DNA from: Micrococcales bacterium
Lineage (GTDB): Bacteria > Actinomycetota > Actinomycetes > Actinomycetales > Microbacteriaceae
Assembly: GCA_947454255.1 (NCBI GenBank)
Contig: CANGIU010000006.1
Location: 1 to 64,000 of the forward strand
Direction of reading: 5' to 3'
DNA: 64,000 nucleotides
Position 1 is the stretch's first letter, and each line of letters opens with the position of its first letter. The notes below the pieces were generated by a model, which saw only the letters and a list, made by a program, of their open reading frames with translations, was not told the DNA's origin and made no database searches. This document shows, piece by piece, positions 50,283-60,402 of this stretch. The translations under genes and the position numbers were made by a program.

Positions 50283-51260
50283 TTAGCCTCTTATCGAGTC
50301 CCAGCCATTTTGTTGTAATTCGATCCCGTCTAGGGTGACCAAATTATCTGTCTGAGTCACTACCTGACCAATTGGTTTGAATTCTCTTGGAATGGCTGCA
50401 TTAGCGGGGAACGTCGCCAACAAAGAATGATCTTCACCACCAAATCTAACCCAGTCACCGCTATGAACTCCAAGCCTCATAGCAGCCTGCTCTAAGGTTG
50501 CTTCAAACCCTTGCAAATCTTTGCTGTTGATTTCAATTGAAACATTAGATGCCTTAGCAATACGGTGCACATCTCTCGCTAAACCGTCTGAGATATCCAG
50601 CATCGAGGTTGCCCCGGCCTTAGAAGCTATAACACCAGCAGCAATAGGAGGCATCGGCCTCAATTGAATTCCAACTAGTTCATCAAAAGCGCTAATCACA
50701 TCGGCTATCCCGGACTGCAAGATTGCTAAGCCAGCAGCTGCTTTTCCTAAAGTGCCAGCAACTGCTAAAACATCCCCAGGCTTTGCGCCTGAACGAAGAA
50801 CAGGTTCTCTGCCTTCTAGATCACCATGAGCCGTGACGGCTATAAATACCTTGTCGGAGCTTGCAATATCTCCTCCAACTACTTCAGCTCCCGGAGCAAG
50901 TTCTTTGAGCGCTGCATTAAGTCCATCGGCGAAGGCTTCTAACCAAGAGATGGGAGTATCCCCTGGAAGAGCAATCGCAACTACCAGAGCTGTTGGCTTT
51001 GCCCCCATTGCTGCAACGTCTGCAACATTGGACGCTATTGCTTTGAAGCCTAAATCAAACCCACTGGACCATTCCAGTTTGAAGTCATGGCCTTCAATCA
51101 TGGTGTCCGTTGTCACTGCGAATCGACTATCCGAAGCTCGAACGATTGCGGCGTCATCGCCAGGACCAACAATGGTGTATTCACCTTGGATTAGCCTGCC
51201 GATGGTTCTTCTTAGGGACTCGGACTCCCCTAGATTCGCTAAAGTGCTCTCTTGACTCAC
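50283..51260 (-). CDS. thiL: Thiamine-monophosphate kinase
   Basis: VGPGDDAAIV, TTDTMIEGHDF, LDISDGLARDVHRIA. Confidence 0.95.
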   Translation of the reverse strand: MSQESTLANLGESESLRRTIGRLIQGEYTIVGPGDDAAIVRASDSRFAVTTDTMIEGHDFKLEWSSGFDLGFKAIASNVADVAAMGAKPTALVVAIALPGDTPISWLEAFADGLNAALKELAPGAEVVGGDIASSDKVFIAVTAHGDLEGREPVLRSGAKPGDVLAVAGTLGKAAAGLAILQSGIADVISAFDELVGIQLRPMPPIAAGVIASKAGATSMLDISDGLARDVHRIAKASNVSIEINSKDLQGFEATLEQAAMRLGVHSGDWVRFGGEDHSLLATFPANAAIPREFKPIGQVVTQTDNLVTLDGIELQQNGWDSIRG

Positions 51261-51280
51261 ATCTCAAAGGTAGCCTGTTT

Positions 51281-51730
51281 ATGATGAAGTTTCTAATTAG
51301 GGCAATAAGTCTTCTACTTTTAGTCCCAACGCTAGCGGGCTGTGCCGCAACTGTAGTGATCCCTCCAGCAGACGATGCCAATAACCCATCATGCGCTGAG
51401 GTGATTGTTCGACTACCTCAAGAAACTGACGGTCTAGCAAAGCGCTCCACAAACTCACAGAGCACGGCGGCTTGGGGAACCCCGGTAGCTGTTACCCTGC
51501 GCTGTGGCTTAGCTCCTATTGAAGTCAGCGCATTGCCATGCCTCACAGCAGGTGGAGTTGACTGGTTAGTTGATGATTCAGCGAAGCCAAACTACACCTT
51601 TACTAGTTTTGGTAGAACCCCAGCAACTTCGATAACTATCGATTCGACAAAAGCATCGGGTGCAACTGTTTTAGAGGATTTGGGCCAAGCAGTACAGTTC
51701 ACACCTAGCACTAAGAAATGCTTGGGCTAG
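51281..51730 (+). CDS. DUF3515-like lipoprotein
   Basis: Signal plus lipobox LLLLVPTLAGC; CAEVIVRLPQETDGL, WGTPVAVTLRCGL. Confidence 0.85.
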   Translation: MMKFLIRAISLLLLVPTLAGCAATVVIPPADDANNPSCAEVIVRLPQETDGLAKRSTNSQSTAAWGTPVAVTLRCGLAPIEVSALPCLTAGGVDWLVDDSAKPNYTFTSFGRTPATSITIDSTKASGATVLEDLGQAVQFTPSTKKCLG

Positions 51731-52809
51731 ATTCTTTCGAATGCTAGCTGAATCAGTTCATCAATTAGATCTGGGTAACTTAGGCCAGATGCCTGCCAAC
51801 ACTTTGGATACATCGAAATAGGTGTAAAGCCTGGCATGAGATTCAGTTCATTGACGAAAAAACCATTTTTAGTCAAGAAGAAATCTGCTCGTGCTAATCC
51901 AAAACAACCAAGTGCGTTAAATGCTCTCCGCGCTAATTCCTGCAGCTGAGAAAGTTCCTCAGCAGAGAGTTGCGCCGGGCAAATAAGTTCTGCAGCATCA
52001 CCATCACGATACTTGGCATCAAAGTCATAGAACTCTCTAGTCTTCACAACGATTTCACCTGCCACCGAAACTCGAGGAGATCCGCCCCCGCGATTTGATA
52101 ACACTGCACACTCAACTTCACGACCAACTAGACCCTGCTCAACAGTGACTTTGTTGTCCTCATTGAAAGCAAGCTCCAATGCCTTAGCAAAATTTGCCAT
52201 ATCTTTGACTTTAGAAACTCCAACCGAAGAACCGGCACGAGCTGGTTTGACAAAAATTGGTAGTGACCCTAGTTTCTTGAGATTTTCAAGAACTGTTTCA
52301 GGGTCGGCCAACCATTGGTCCTTATGAATAACTAGATGTGGTGTTACTGGTAATCCAGCAGCAATGAATAATGCCTTGGAAAATTCTTTATCAATGCCAG
52401 CAGCTGAAGCAAAAATACCATTGCCAACGTATGGCAAGTTCATAAGTTCTAGGAATCCCTGGATGGTTCCGTCTTCACCATTAGGGCCGTGCAGGACTGG
52501 GAATACAACATCAATTTCTCCAAGTGAGTGGACGCTGCCATCTTCCTTTGAATACTTCAATTCTTTACTTCCAGCCGAAGGCCAGATAATGCTCTCCCCA
52601 GCAAAAACAACTTCAGGCAATTCACCTTCAGCTAGCGCCCAGTGTTTGACATCATCAACTGCAGGAACAAACTCACCTGCCCTAGTGATACCTACCGGTA
52701 TAACTTCATACTTAGCTCTGTCGATTGCCGAGAGCACACCGCTAGCTGTTGCGCAGGAAATGGAATGCTCGCTTGAAGCGCCACCAAATAATAGAACTAC
52801 GCGCTGCAT
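51727..52809 (-). CDS. ddl: D-alanine--D-alanine ligase
   Basis: LFGGASSEHSISCATA, VFPVLHGPNGEDGTIQG, NELNLMPGFTPISMYPK. Confidence 0.96.
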   Translation of the reverse strand: MQRVVLLFGGASSEHSISCATASGVLSAIDRAKYEVIPVGITRAGEFVPAVDDVKHWALAEGELPEVVFAGESIIWPSAGSKELKYSKEDGSVHSLGEIDVVFPVLHGPNGEDGTIQGFLELMNLPYVGNGIFASAAGIDKEFSKALFIAAGLPVTPHLVIHKDQWLADPETVLENLKKLGSLPIFVKPARAGSSVGVSKVKDMANFAKALELAFNEDNKVTVEQGLVGREVECAVLSNRGGGSPRVSVAGEIVVKTREFYDFDAKYRDGDAAELICPAQLSAEELSQLQELARRAFNALGCFGLARADFFLTKNGFFVNELNLMPGFTPISMYPKCWQASGLSYPDLIDELIQLAFERI

Positions 52810-53810
52810 TATTCTGCCTCAGGGCTATCGTTGCCACGGGTAAGGCCAGGACCTATATCCTTGGGACTCATCTTGCCTTCAATAACTAGGTGCACCTGCT
52901 CAACAATTGGCATGGAAACACCTTTTTGAGCTGCAAGCTTCAAGATTGGAGCAACTGAGGTTAACCCTTCAGCGGTCTGCGATAGACGCTTTAACACTTC
53001 ACGCTTAGAGTAACCCTTGCCTAGCATTTCACCGGCTTTATGGTTGCGCGAAAGTGGAGATTCAGAGGTAGCGATTAGATCTCCAAGTCCAGCTAAACCA
53101 ACCATGGTTTTCTTCTTAGCACCGAAGGCTTGGGCGAAGCGAGATATTTCAGCCAATCCTCTGGTCATAATCGATGCTTTGGTGTTTTGCCCATAACCAA
53201 CACCGTTCACGATACCGATAGCCACCGCGATCAGGTTCTTTAGAATTCCACCGAACTCTGTTCCAATCACATCTTTGTTGGTAAAGGTAGTGAAGTATTG
53301 ATTAGTTGCTGCTGCTGCAACCAGTTGAGCGTTCTCTGCGGAGGTGCATGCTGCCACACAGGCAGCTGGCTGCTCAGATGCAATTTCTAAAGAGAGGTTA
53401 GGGCCAGAGACCACACAGATCTGATCTGGTGCAAGGCCAAGGACCTCAGCGATAACTTCACTCATTCGCAACCCTGAACTTTGTTCAACACCCTTCATGA
53501 GAGAAACGACAATCGCATCCGGTTCGATTAAGGTCCCCCAAGCTTGCAAGTTATCTCTAAGAGTTTGAGATGGAACAGCTATGTATACCTGCTTTGCGCC
53601 TTTTAGAACTTGAGCGATGTCACTTGAGGCAACAAGTGTTTCTGGAAGGTTGATACCAGGCATGTAATCGCCATTACGGTGTGAACTGTTTATTTCTTCG
53701 GTAAGTTCTTCTCTCCTTGACCAAAGTAAAACATCGTTGCCTGCATCAACTAAAACTTTTGCGAAAGTGGTTCCCCATGAACCTGCACCAATAACAGCTA
53801 TCTGAGTCAT
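52809..53810 (-). CDS. gpsA: NAD(P)H-dependent glycerol-3-phosphate dehydrogenase
   Basis: IAVIGAGSWGTTFAKVL, SGPNLSLEIA, GLGDLIATSESPLSRNHKAG. Confidence 0.96.
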   Translation of the reverse strand: MTQIAVIGAGSWGTTFAKVLVDAGNDVLLWSRREELTEEINSSHRNGDYMPGINLPETLVASSDIAQVLKGAKQVYIAVPSQTLRDNLQAWGTLIEPDAIVVSLMKGVEQSSGLRMSEVIAEVLGLAPDQICVVSGPNLSLEIASEQPAACVAACTSAENAQLVAAAATNQYFTTFTNKDVIGTEFGGILKNLIAVAIGIVNGVGYGQNTKASIMTRGLAEISRFAQAFGAKKKTMVGLAGLGDLIATSESPLSRNHKAGEMLGKGYSKREVLKRLSQTAEGLTSVAPILKLAAQKGVSMPIVEQVHLVIEGKMSPKDIGPGLTRGNDSPEAE

Positions 53811-54695
53811 TTATTTTTTCCTCACGACAATCTTCTTACCTTTGACCTTGGCAGTAGCAGGAAGTTGCTCTAGCCCTGCTGCCGCACGTCTATCGTTCTC
53901 CGCTTTTAGAATTAGGAACTTCTTGAAGTTTCCATGCTCCGGTAGTCCGTGTTCGCTAGGAACAAATCGCTTGGTCGGAGCCTTTTTACCTCGTAGCTCT
54001 TCAACAATCTTGGTAATTTCAATCATGACCTGATCGCTTAGTGCAACCATCTCTTCAGTGCTAACCTTCTTGCCGTAATACTGACTTAGGTCTATGGGTT
54101 TACCAATAATCATGTTTACTCGATGCCAAGGCTTAGGAAATATCTTGGATGAATATGTGTCCATTACAACTTCAGTTCCCCACTGCCCCATCGGCACAAT
54201 CGGAACACCTGTTTCTAAAGCAAGACGAATAGCGCCAGTTCTGGCTCGCATTGGCCATTGGTCTGGTTCGCGGGTAAGAGAGCCCTCAGGGAAGATCCCA
54301 ATTACATGTCCTGCTCGCAAGACTTTGTATGCAGATTCCATTGGATCTGAGTTTCCACGACCACTTCTAAAGACAGGGATCTGACCACAGGCAAGTAGTA
54401 CCGGACCAACGATCGGAGTCTTAAATAGACCTTCCTTAGCGAGGAAGTGCGGAGCTCGATGTAATTTGAAGAACATCATGAAAGCAACTGCTAGCGCATC
54501 AACAGTGGTGACGTGGTTAGCAGCTAAGACATAGCCGCTATCTTTTGGCAGGTTTTCCTTACCAGTTACTTTTACGCGATAGAGCAATCTAACCCAAGGC
54601 CAAAGAATCCAAGCAAGAGTGCGGATCTGCCAAGTAATCTCAACGCCAGGGCGTAGCTCTGGCATCTTAATTTGTGCAGAAGACTTTTTAGCCAT
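53811..54695 (-). CDS. 1-acyl-sn-glycerol-3-phosphate acyltransferase
   Basis: AANHVTTVDALAV (HX4D-like with HVTTVD), GIFPEGSLTRE. Confidence 0.92.
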   Translation of the reverse strand: MAKKSSAQIKMPELRPGVEITWQIRTLAWILWPWVRLLYRVKVTGKENLPKDSGYVLAANHVTTVDALAVAFMMFFKLHRAPHFLAKEGLFKTPIVGPVLLACGQIPVFRSGRGNSDPMESAYKVLRAGHVIGIFPEGSLTREPDQWPMRARTGAIRLALETGVPIVPMGQWGTEVVMDTYSSKIFPKPWHRVNMIIGKPIDLSQYYGKKVSTEEMVALSDQVMIEITKIVEELRGKKAPTKRFVPSEHGLPEHGNFKKFLILKAENDRRAAAGLEQLPATAKVKGKKIVVRKK

Positions 54696-54697
54696 GG

Positions 54698-56011
54698 TTA
54701 TTCCGAATAACTAAAGTCAGCGCCAAGAGCTTTCAGCTTGTCAAGGAAGTGTTCGTAGCCACGGGAAATTAATTGAACGTTAGTCACGTTCGATGTTCCT
54801 TCGGCAGCAAGAGCTGCGACCATGTGGCTAAACCCACCACGAAGATCAGGAACACGAATATCAGCGCCATGGAGTTTTGTAGGCCCTGAGATAACTGCTG
54901 AGTGATTGAAATTACGCTGACCAAAACGGCAAGGGTTACCACCTAGGCACTCACGATAAATCTGAATCTGAGCACCCATTTGCACTAGAGCTTCCGTAAA
55001 ACCAAATCTATTTTCATAAACAGTTTCGTGAACAATCGATAACCCAGTTGCCTGAGTAAGGGCAACTACAAGAGGTTGCTGCCAGTCAGTCATAAAACCT
55101 GGGTGCACATCGGTTTCAATTACTACAGGTTGTAGTTGTCCACCTGGATGCTTGAAACGAATTCCTTCGTCTTCAATTTCAAATGCTCCACCGATTTTTC
55201 TAAAGACGTTTAGGAATGCAGTCATCTCCTGCTGTCTTGCGCCACCAACAAAGATATCTCCACCTGTTGCAAGAGCTGCAGCAGCCCATGAAGCTGCTTC
55301 GTTTCTATCGAAGAGAGCGCGGTGTGAATAACCATTCAGAGTTGCAACACCTTCGATACGAATTACACGATCGGTGTCAACAGAGATAATCGCACCCATC
55401 TTTTGCAAGATGGCAATTAGATCCATGATTTCTGGTTCAACTGCAGCACCAGAAAGCTCTGTGAGACCCTGTGCTCTTGTTGCTGTGAGCAAGACTTGCT
55501 CAGTAGCACCAACTGAAGGATACGGAAGAGAAATCTTTGCACCGTGCAAACCATTAGGTGCACTCATTCTTGTTCCGTTAGGAAGTTTTTCAATTACTGC
55601 ACCGAAGTTGCGTAGGACATCTAGGTGGAAATCAACTGGTCTATCACCAATGTGGCAGCCACCTAAGTCTGGAATAAATGCCTCACCTAATTGGTGAAGG
55701 AGCGGACCACAGAACAGGATTGGGATACGAGAAGAACCAGCATGGGCATCGATGTCAACCATGCGGGCAGATTTCACATTGGTAGGGTCAAGCTTCATGA
55801 CTCCGTCATCACCAAATGAAATCTTCACTCCATGAAGTTCAAGAAGATTTTGAACTACTTCAACATCGCTGATTTTTGGAACATCGCGCAACTCACTCGG
55901 GGTCTCACCCAAAAGGGCGGCCACCATAGCCTTGGTTACAAGGTTCTTTGCTCCGCGAACATCTACTCGGCCAATAAGTGGCTTACCGCCACGAACAGTT
56001 ATCTGACTCAT
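54698..56011 (-). CDS. murA: UDP-N-acetylglucosamine 1-carboxyvinyltransferase
   Basis: EPSP-synthase-fold protein: [72 protein letters not shown]. Confidence 0.93.
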   Translation of the reverse strand: MSQITVRGGKPLIGRVDVRGAKNLVTKAMVAALLGETPSELRDVPKISDVEVVQNLLELHGVKISFGDDGVMKLDPTNVKSARMVDIDAHAGSSRIPILFCGPLLHQLGEAFIPDLGGCHIGDRPVDFHLDVLRNFGAVIEKLPNGTRMSAPNGLHGAKISLPYPSVGATEQVLLTATRAQGLTELSGAAVEPEIMDLIAILQKMGAIISVDTDRVIRIEGVATLNGYSHRALFDRNEAASWAAAALATGGDIFVGGARQQEMTAFLNVFRKIGGAFEIEDEGIRFKHPGGQLQPVVIETDVHPGFMTDWQQPLVVALTQATGLSIVHETVYENRFGFTEALVQMGAQIQIYRECLGGNPCRFGQRNFNHSAVISGPTKLHGADIRVPDLRGGFSHMVAALAAEGTSNVTNVQLISRGYEHFLDKLKALGADFSYSE

Positions 56012-56619
56012 CGTTCTCCTACTGTCCTAACAGGTAATGTCTTAGGCATCCAAGCCGGTCTTTTTGCTTCAAAAGCTGTAATTGAGGCTTCATCTCTAAG
56101 AGTTAGCCCGATATCATCGAGTCCTTCTAGTAGACGCCACCTAGTGTATTCGTCGATTGCAAAACTAACCTTGATATCCCCAAGCGTTGCGGTCTTATCG
56201 ACCAGATCAATGGTGATTGAAACACCTGGATTTGCTTCAATTGCTGCCCAGAGCTTCTCGGTATCTTCCTCTGAAATCTCACCGGTTACCAAGCCCTGCT
56301 TACCTGCATTGCCTCTGAAGATATCAGCAAACTTAGCTGATAGAACTGCTTTGAAGCCATAATCTCTAAGTGCCCAGACAGCATGCTCACGCGAGGAACC
56401 GGTACCAAAATCCGGTCCTGCGATAAGGACTTCACCATGTTTATAAACCTCTTGATTCAAGACAAACTCTGGGTCATTTCGCCAAGAAGCAAATAGCGCA
56501 TCTTCGAAACCAGTCTTTGTGATTCGTTTTAGATAAACCGCAGGGATGATCTGATCGGTATCTACATTTGATCGCTTTAGCGGAACTGCGACACCGGTGA
56601 AGGTAGTGAACTTATCCAT
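56008..56619 (-). CDS. leuD: 3-isopropylmalate dehydratase small subunit
   Basis: [35 protein letters not shown]; start ATG 56619 with GGAGAAC upstream. Confidence 0.96.
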   Translation of the reverse strand: MDKFTTFTGVAVPLKRSNVDTDQIIPAVYLKRITKTGFEDALFASWRNDPEFVLNQEVYKHGEVLIAGPDFGTGSSREHAVWALRDYGFKAVLSAKFADIFRGNAGKQGLVTGEISEEDTEKLWAAIEANPGVSITIDLVDKTATLGDIKVSFAIDEYTRWRLLEGLDDIGLTLRDEASITAFEAKRPAWMPKTLPVRTVGER

Positions 56620-58036
56620 TGTTCTCCTCCAAATCTCCAGGAGCTGAAAGTGTTCCTCGGATAGCAGTGGCTGCAGCAACTAGTGGAGAAACCAAATGTG
56701 TTCTAGCACCCTTACCTTGGCGCCCTTCAAAATTTCTATTAGATGTTGAGGCTGCTCTCTCCCCAGGTGCCAACTGATCTGGGTTCATACCAAGACACAT
56801 AGAGCAACCAGCAAATCTCCACTCCGCACCAAAGTCCAAAAATACTTTGTCTAAGCCTTCTGCTTCTGCTTGCAATCGGACCCTCGCACTGCCAGGAACA
56901 ACCATCATGCGCAAGCCATCGGCTTTCTTCTTACCCTTGATAATTGCAGCAGCTGAACGCAAATCTTCAATCCGAGAGTTAGTACACGAACCCAAGAACA
57001 CAGTGTCAACTCTGATGTCCTTCATCTTGGTTCCAGGCACTAGATCCATGTATTCAAGAGCACGCTCAGCGGCAGCTCTTTCGTTTGGATCTGAAATGCT
57101 TGCTAGTTCTGGAACAGAATCATTTAATGAAACTCCTTGGCCTGGGTTAGTTCCCCAGGTTACAAAAGGATCAAGAGTGTTGGCATCTAAGAAAACTTCC
57201 TTATCAAATACCGCTCCATCATCAGTGGGCAATGTCTTCCAGTATTCAACTGCAGATTCCCAATCGGCACCCTCAGGAGCATGAGCCCTACCAAATAGAT
57301 ATTCAAAAGTAGTTTCATCAGGAGCAACCATCCCAGCTCTCGCTCCTGCTTCGATAGACATGTTACAAATTGTCATTCGAGCTTCCATAGAAAGTGCTCG
57401 GATTGCACTACCGCGATATTCAAGAACGTAACCTTGACCACCACCAGTACCGATCTTGGCGATAACTGCCAAGATGATGTCTTTAGAGGTAACGCCAGGA
57501 CGTAATGTTCCTTCAACATTGATTGCCATTGTCTTGAATGCTTTCAACGGCAAAGTCTGGGTTGCTAAAACATGCTCGACTTCGCTTGTTCCAATTCCCA
57601 TAGCAAGAGCGCCAAAGGCACCGTGGGTTGAAGTATGCGAATCACCGCAGACTACCGTGATACCTGGCATGGTTAGCCCTAACTGAGGGCCAACTACGTG
57701 CACAATTCCCTGATCAATGTCTCCCAGTGAGTGAATGCGAATACCAAACTCTTTAGCGTTGTGGCGAAGCGCTTCAATTTGAGTGCGACTGGTTGCATCT
57801 GCAATTGGCTTATCGATGTCGATGGTTGGGGTGTTGTGGTCTTCGGTAGCGATAGTCAGGTCAGGGCGTCTAACCGGTCTACCGGCTAAACGAAGGCCAT
57901 CGAAAGCCTGCGGGCTAGTTACCTCATGGATTAGGTGCAGGTCGATATACAACAAATCGGGTGCGCCGTTCTCACCTTTGACCACTAAGTGGTCTCTCCA
58001 CACCTTTTCGGCAAGAGTTAGGGGTTTGCTAGTCAT
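56612..58036 (-). CDS. leuC: 3-isopropylmalate dehydratase large subunit
   Basis: [61 protein letters not shown]. Confidence 0.97.
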   Translation of the reverse strand: MTSKPLTLAEKVWRDHLVVKGENGAPDLLYIDLHLIHEVTSPQAFDGLRLAGRPVRRPDLTIATEDHNTPTIDIDKPIADATSRTQIEALRHNAKEFGIRIHSLGDIDQGIVHVVGPQLGLTMPGITVVCGDSHTSTHGAFGALAMGIGTSEVEHVLATQTLPLKAFKTMAINVEGTLRPGVTSKDIILAVIAKIGTGGGQGYVLEYRGSAIRALSMEARMTICNMSIEAGARAGMVAPDETTFEYLFGRAHAPEGADWESAVEYWKTLPTDDGAVFDKEVFLDANTLDPFVTWGTNPGQGVSLNDSVPELASISDPNERAAAERALEYMDLVPGTKMKDIRVDTVFLGSCTNSRIEDLRSAAAIIKGKKKADGLRMMVVPGSARVRLQAEAEGLDKVFLDFGAEWRFAGCSMCLGMNPDQLAPGERAASTSNRNFEGRQGKGARTHLVSPLVAAATAIRGTLSAPGDLEENNG

Positions 58037-58093
58037 TTAGACACCTCAGGACGGCTGAAATACAAGTTTACCAGCGTGCCGTAGATTGAGAGA

Positions 58094-59320
58094 ATGAGCG
58101 AAATTGAGCAAATCCAGCGCCGAACCATACGAGTCTTAGCTCTAGGCCAGGTTTTAGGCGGATTCGGTCTAGGTTCCGTGCTTTCAATTGGTTCACTTTT
58201 AGCCCGGGACCTGAGCGGATCTGAGAGTTGGGCAGGCTCTGCAGCTACCTTTAGTACCTTGGGGGCAGCCATTTGGGCCATTCCCCTATCTAGATTGGCT
58301 TATGCCCGAGGTAGAAGAGTTTCTCTGGCTACCGGAGCAGCTCTTGCCATTACGGGAGCCACAACAGTCATCGAATCAGCACACCTGAGGGTATTTCCAT
58401 TACTTTTGCTGGGCATTTTCTTACTTGGCGCAGGTTCGGCCACTTCACTTCAAGCAAGATTTGCCGCGACAGACATTCCAATGGCGGGTAAAACAGGCCG
58501 TTCAATTGGACTAGTCGTTTGGGCAACAACCATTGGTGCTGTTTCTGGACCAAACCTATTTGGGCCAGGTGATCAACTTGGACATTTCTTAGGGCTTCCA
58601 CCGATGACAGGCCCATTCCTATTCACAGTGGTAGCTCAGATCGGTTCAACCCTGATCTTCTGGTTTGGATTGCGACCGGACCCACTTCTCTATGCTCAAA
58701 AACTACAGGCGAAAACAAAACACAAGATTTCCATAAAATCAGCCATAGAAACCTTGAGAGTAAATGCCGTCCCCCGATTTGCAATCTTTAGCGTTGCGCT
58801 ATCACACATGGTAATGGTCTCAGTAATGTCTATGACTCCGGTTCACATGCAAGACATGGGCTATGACTTAGTAGTTGTTGGTTTCACAATAAGTCTGCAC
58901 ATCGCGGGCATGTATGCGCTATCGCCAGTGATGGGAATCCTCGCTGACAAAATCGGTAAAGTCCAGCTAATTCTGCTGGGTCAGTTTATGTATTTATTGG
59001 CTATCGGCTTTGCAGGGTTTGGCCAGATGGATCGTGTCCAGGTAACAATTGGTTTGACACTTCTTGGATTGGGTTGGTCAGCATCAACAGTTGCAGGGTC
59101 TGCTCTTCTTTCTGCAAGCGTGCCTGCAAATGAGAAGACTAACGTTCAGGGTGTTAGCGATTCGACTATGAACCTCAGTGGGGCAATAGGTGGCGGTATC
59201 GCAGGAACTATCCTCAGTGCAGTTGCTTTCAATGGTTTGAACTTCTTCGCATTGATTCCTGTTGCTGCAGTGGTTGTGTTGAGTTTGATTATCTTCAAAC
59301 GAGCAAAGGACTTTAGCTAA
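58094..59320 (+). CDS. Major facilitator superfamily transporter
   Basis: About 12 hydrophobic segments; PLSRLAYARGRRVSLATG loop; MGILADKIGKVQLILLGQ. Confidence 0.9.
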   Translation: MSEIEQIQRRTIRVLALGQVLGGFGLGSVLSIGSLLARDLSGSESWAGSAATFSTLGAAIWAIPLSRLAYARGRRVSLATGAALAITGATTVIESAHLRVFPLLLLGIFLLGAGSATSLQARFAATDIPMAGKTGRSIGLVVWATTIGAVSGPNLFGPGDQLGHFLGLPPMTGPFLFTVVAQIGSTLIFWFGLRPDPLLYAQKLQAKTKHKISIKSAIETLRVNAVPRFAIFSVALSHMVMVSVMSMTPVHMQDMGYDLVVVGFTISLHIAGMYALSPVMGILADKIGKVQLILLGQFMYLLAIGFAGFGQMDRVQVTIGLTLLGLGWSASTVAGSALLSASVPANEKTNVQGVSDSTMNLSGAIGGGIAGTILSAVAFNGLNFFALIPVAAVVVLSLIIFKRAKDFS

Positions 59321-60212
59321 GCGCTAATAATTCTTGCCAGGTAGGTCCTGTGCAACCACCTTCAAGTTGAATGGAATATTCAGCAGCACGACAAGCAAGC
59401 TCAAGAGAAGCCTGTAATGCATTTCCTTGTGCAAGAGCGGCAAGGAACGCTCCAGTGTGAACATCACCTGCACCATTTGTATCAACAACATTTACTTTTC
59501 TACCTGCAGCGGAAGCAACTACTTCACCACGGTGCCAAAGTTCCGCCCCTTCAGATCCCTTACGAAGTAATAGCCAGCATTCAGGAGACACGTGAGGAGC
59601 GAGTTTTTCGTATTCGCTCAGGTTGCAAGAGATAAGTGCTGCGTGAGTACCAATCCAGTCAAGGAAGTCGGGAGTTAGATCAGCGGTGGTTGGTCCTGGA
59701 TCGAAAACTATTTTGCTCTTGATCAGGCCTGATGAAAATAGGTCCATGAACGCATCTCTAGAGGTTGGGTAAACCAGCTCGTAACCATAGATAACTAACC
59801 AGGCATCTTCTTCATAGGTGTATTGCTTTAGTTCAGCAAAACTCCTCATGCCTTCTGCCCCACTTATTGTCACAAAGCTTCGTTGACCATCAGGCTCAAC
59901 CAAGGTAATGCAAAGCCCAGAGTCACCTTCAGTGAAGTCTTCAATACCGATTGCCTCGACCCCTTCGATGGCCATGGCTGCTCTGATGGCATCCGCTCTT
60001 GGGCCACTACCTACCGGTGTGCAGTGCTGAGCTTTCAACCCAAGCCTTGAAACTGCTGCCTCTAGGTTTAGCGCTCCACCTACCTGACTAAAGGTCTTGG
60101 TGGCTAGAACATCGCCCCCAGGAGCAGGCAGGTGCGGCACAAAGGTAACCTGATCAACTAGCCCACTGGCTAGTGATTTGAGGTGAGTGGGGCGAAAATT
60201 GGCTAAATCCAT
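59313..60212 (-). CDS. PfkB family carbohydrate kinase
   Basis: VNVVDTNGAGDVHTGAFLAALAQG PfkB signature. Confidence 0.92.
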   Translation of the reverse strand: MDLANFRPTHLKSLASGLVDQVTFVPHLPAPGGDVLATKTFSQVGGALNLEAAVSRLGLKAQHCTPVGSGPRADAIRAAMAIEGVEAIGIEDFTEGDSGLCITLVEPDGQRSFVTISGAEGMRSFAELKQYTYEEDAWLVIYGYELVYPTSRDAFMDLFSSGLIKSKIVFDPGPTTADLTPDFLDWIGTHAALISCNLSEYEKLAPHVSPECWLLLRKGSEGAELWHRGEVVASAAGRKVNVVDTNGAGDVHTGAFLAALAQGNALQASLELACRAAEYSIQLEGGCTGPTWQELLALS

Positions 60213-60239
60213 TAGTTAAACCCTAGCCTTTAAAGCAAA

Positions 60240-60272
60240 CTCGCCTCCAAGATTTGACTCATCGGAGGCGAG
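60240..60272 (-). terminator. Terminator downstream of tRNA-Glu
   Basis: CTCGCCTCC ... GGAGGCGAG 9-bp stem, followed on the minus strand by TTTGCTTT. Confidence 0.75.
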
Positions 60273-60274
60273 AT

Positions 60275-60350
60275 TGGTGACCCCAGCGGGATTCGAACCC
60301 GCGCTACTGCCGTGAGAGGGCAGCGTCCTAGGCCGCTAAACGATGGGGCC
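60275..60350 (-). tRNA. tRNA-Glu (anticodon CTC)
   Basis: GGCCCCATCGTTTAGCGGCCTAGGACGCTGCCCTCTCACGGCAGTAGCGCGGGTTCGAATCCCGCTGGGGTCACCA on minus strand; CCA encoded. Confidence 0.96.
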
Positions 60351-60366
60351 GAAGAGCAACCTCTCT

Positions 60367-60372
60367 ATTATG
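60367..60372 (-). promoter_or_regulatory. Candidate -10 (CATAAT) of tRNA-Glu
   Basis: Minus strand GGCATAATAGA, 17 nt upstream of the mature tRNA 5' end. Confidence 0.5.
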
Positions 60373-60402
60373 CCAGAGCCGAGAGCCTAATTCCAGAGCG
60401 GA

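Noticed and set aside
50833-51255. 140-aa plus-strand ORF opposite thiL
   Set aside because: Antisense to intact ThiL; S/A/P-rich composition typical of antisense frames.
56847-57284. 145-aa plus-strand ORF opposite leuC
   Set aside because: Entirely antisense to a full-length, clearly conserved LeuC; long antisense ORFs are common here from codon bias.
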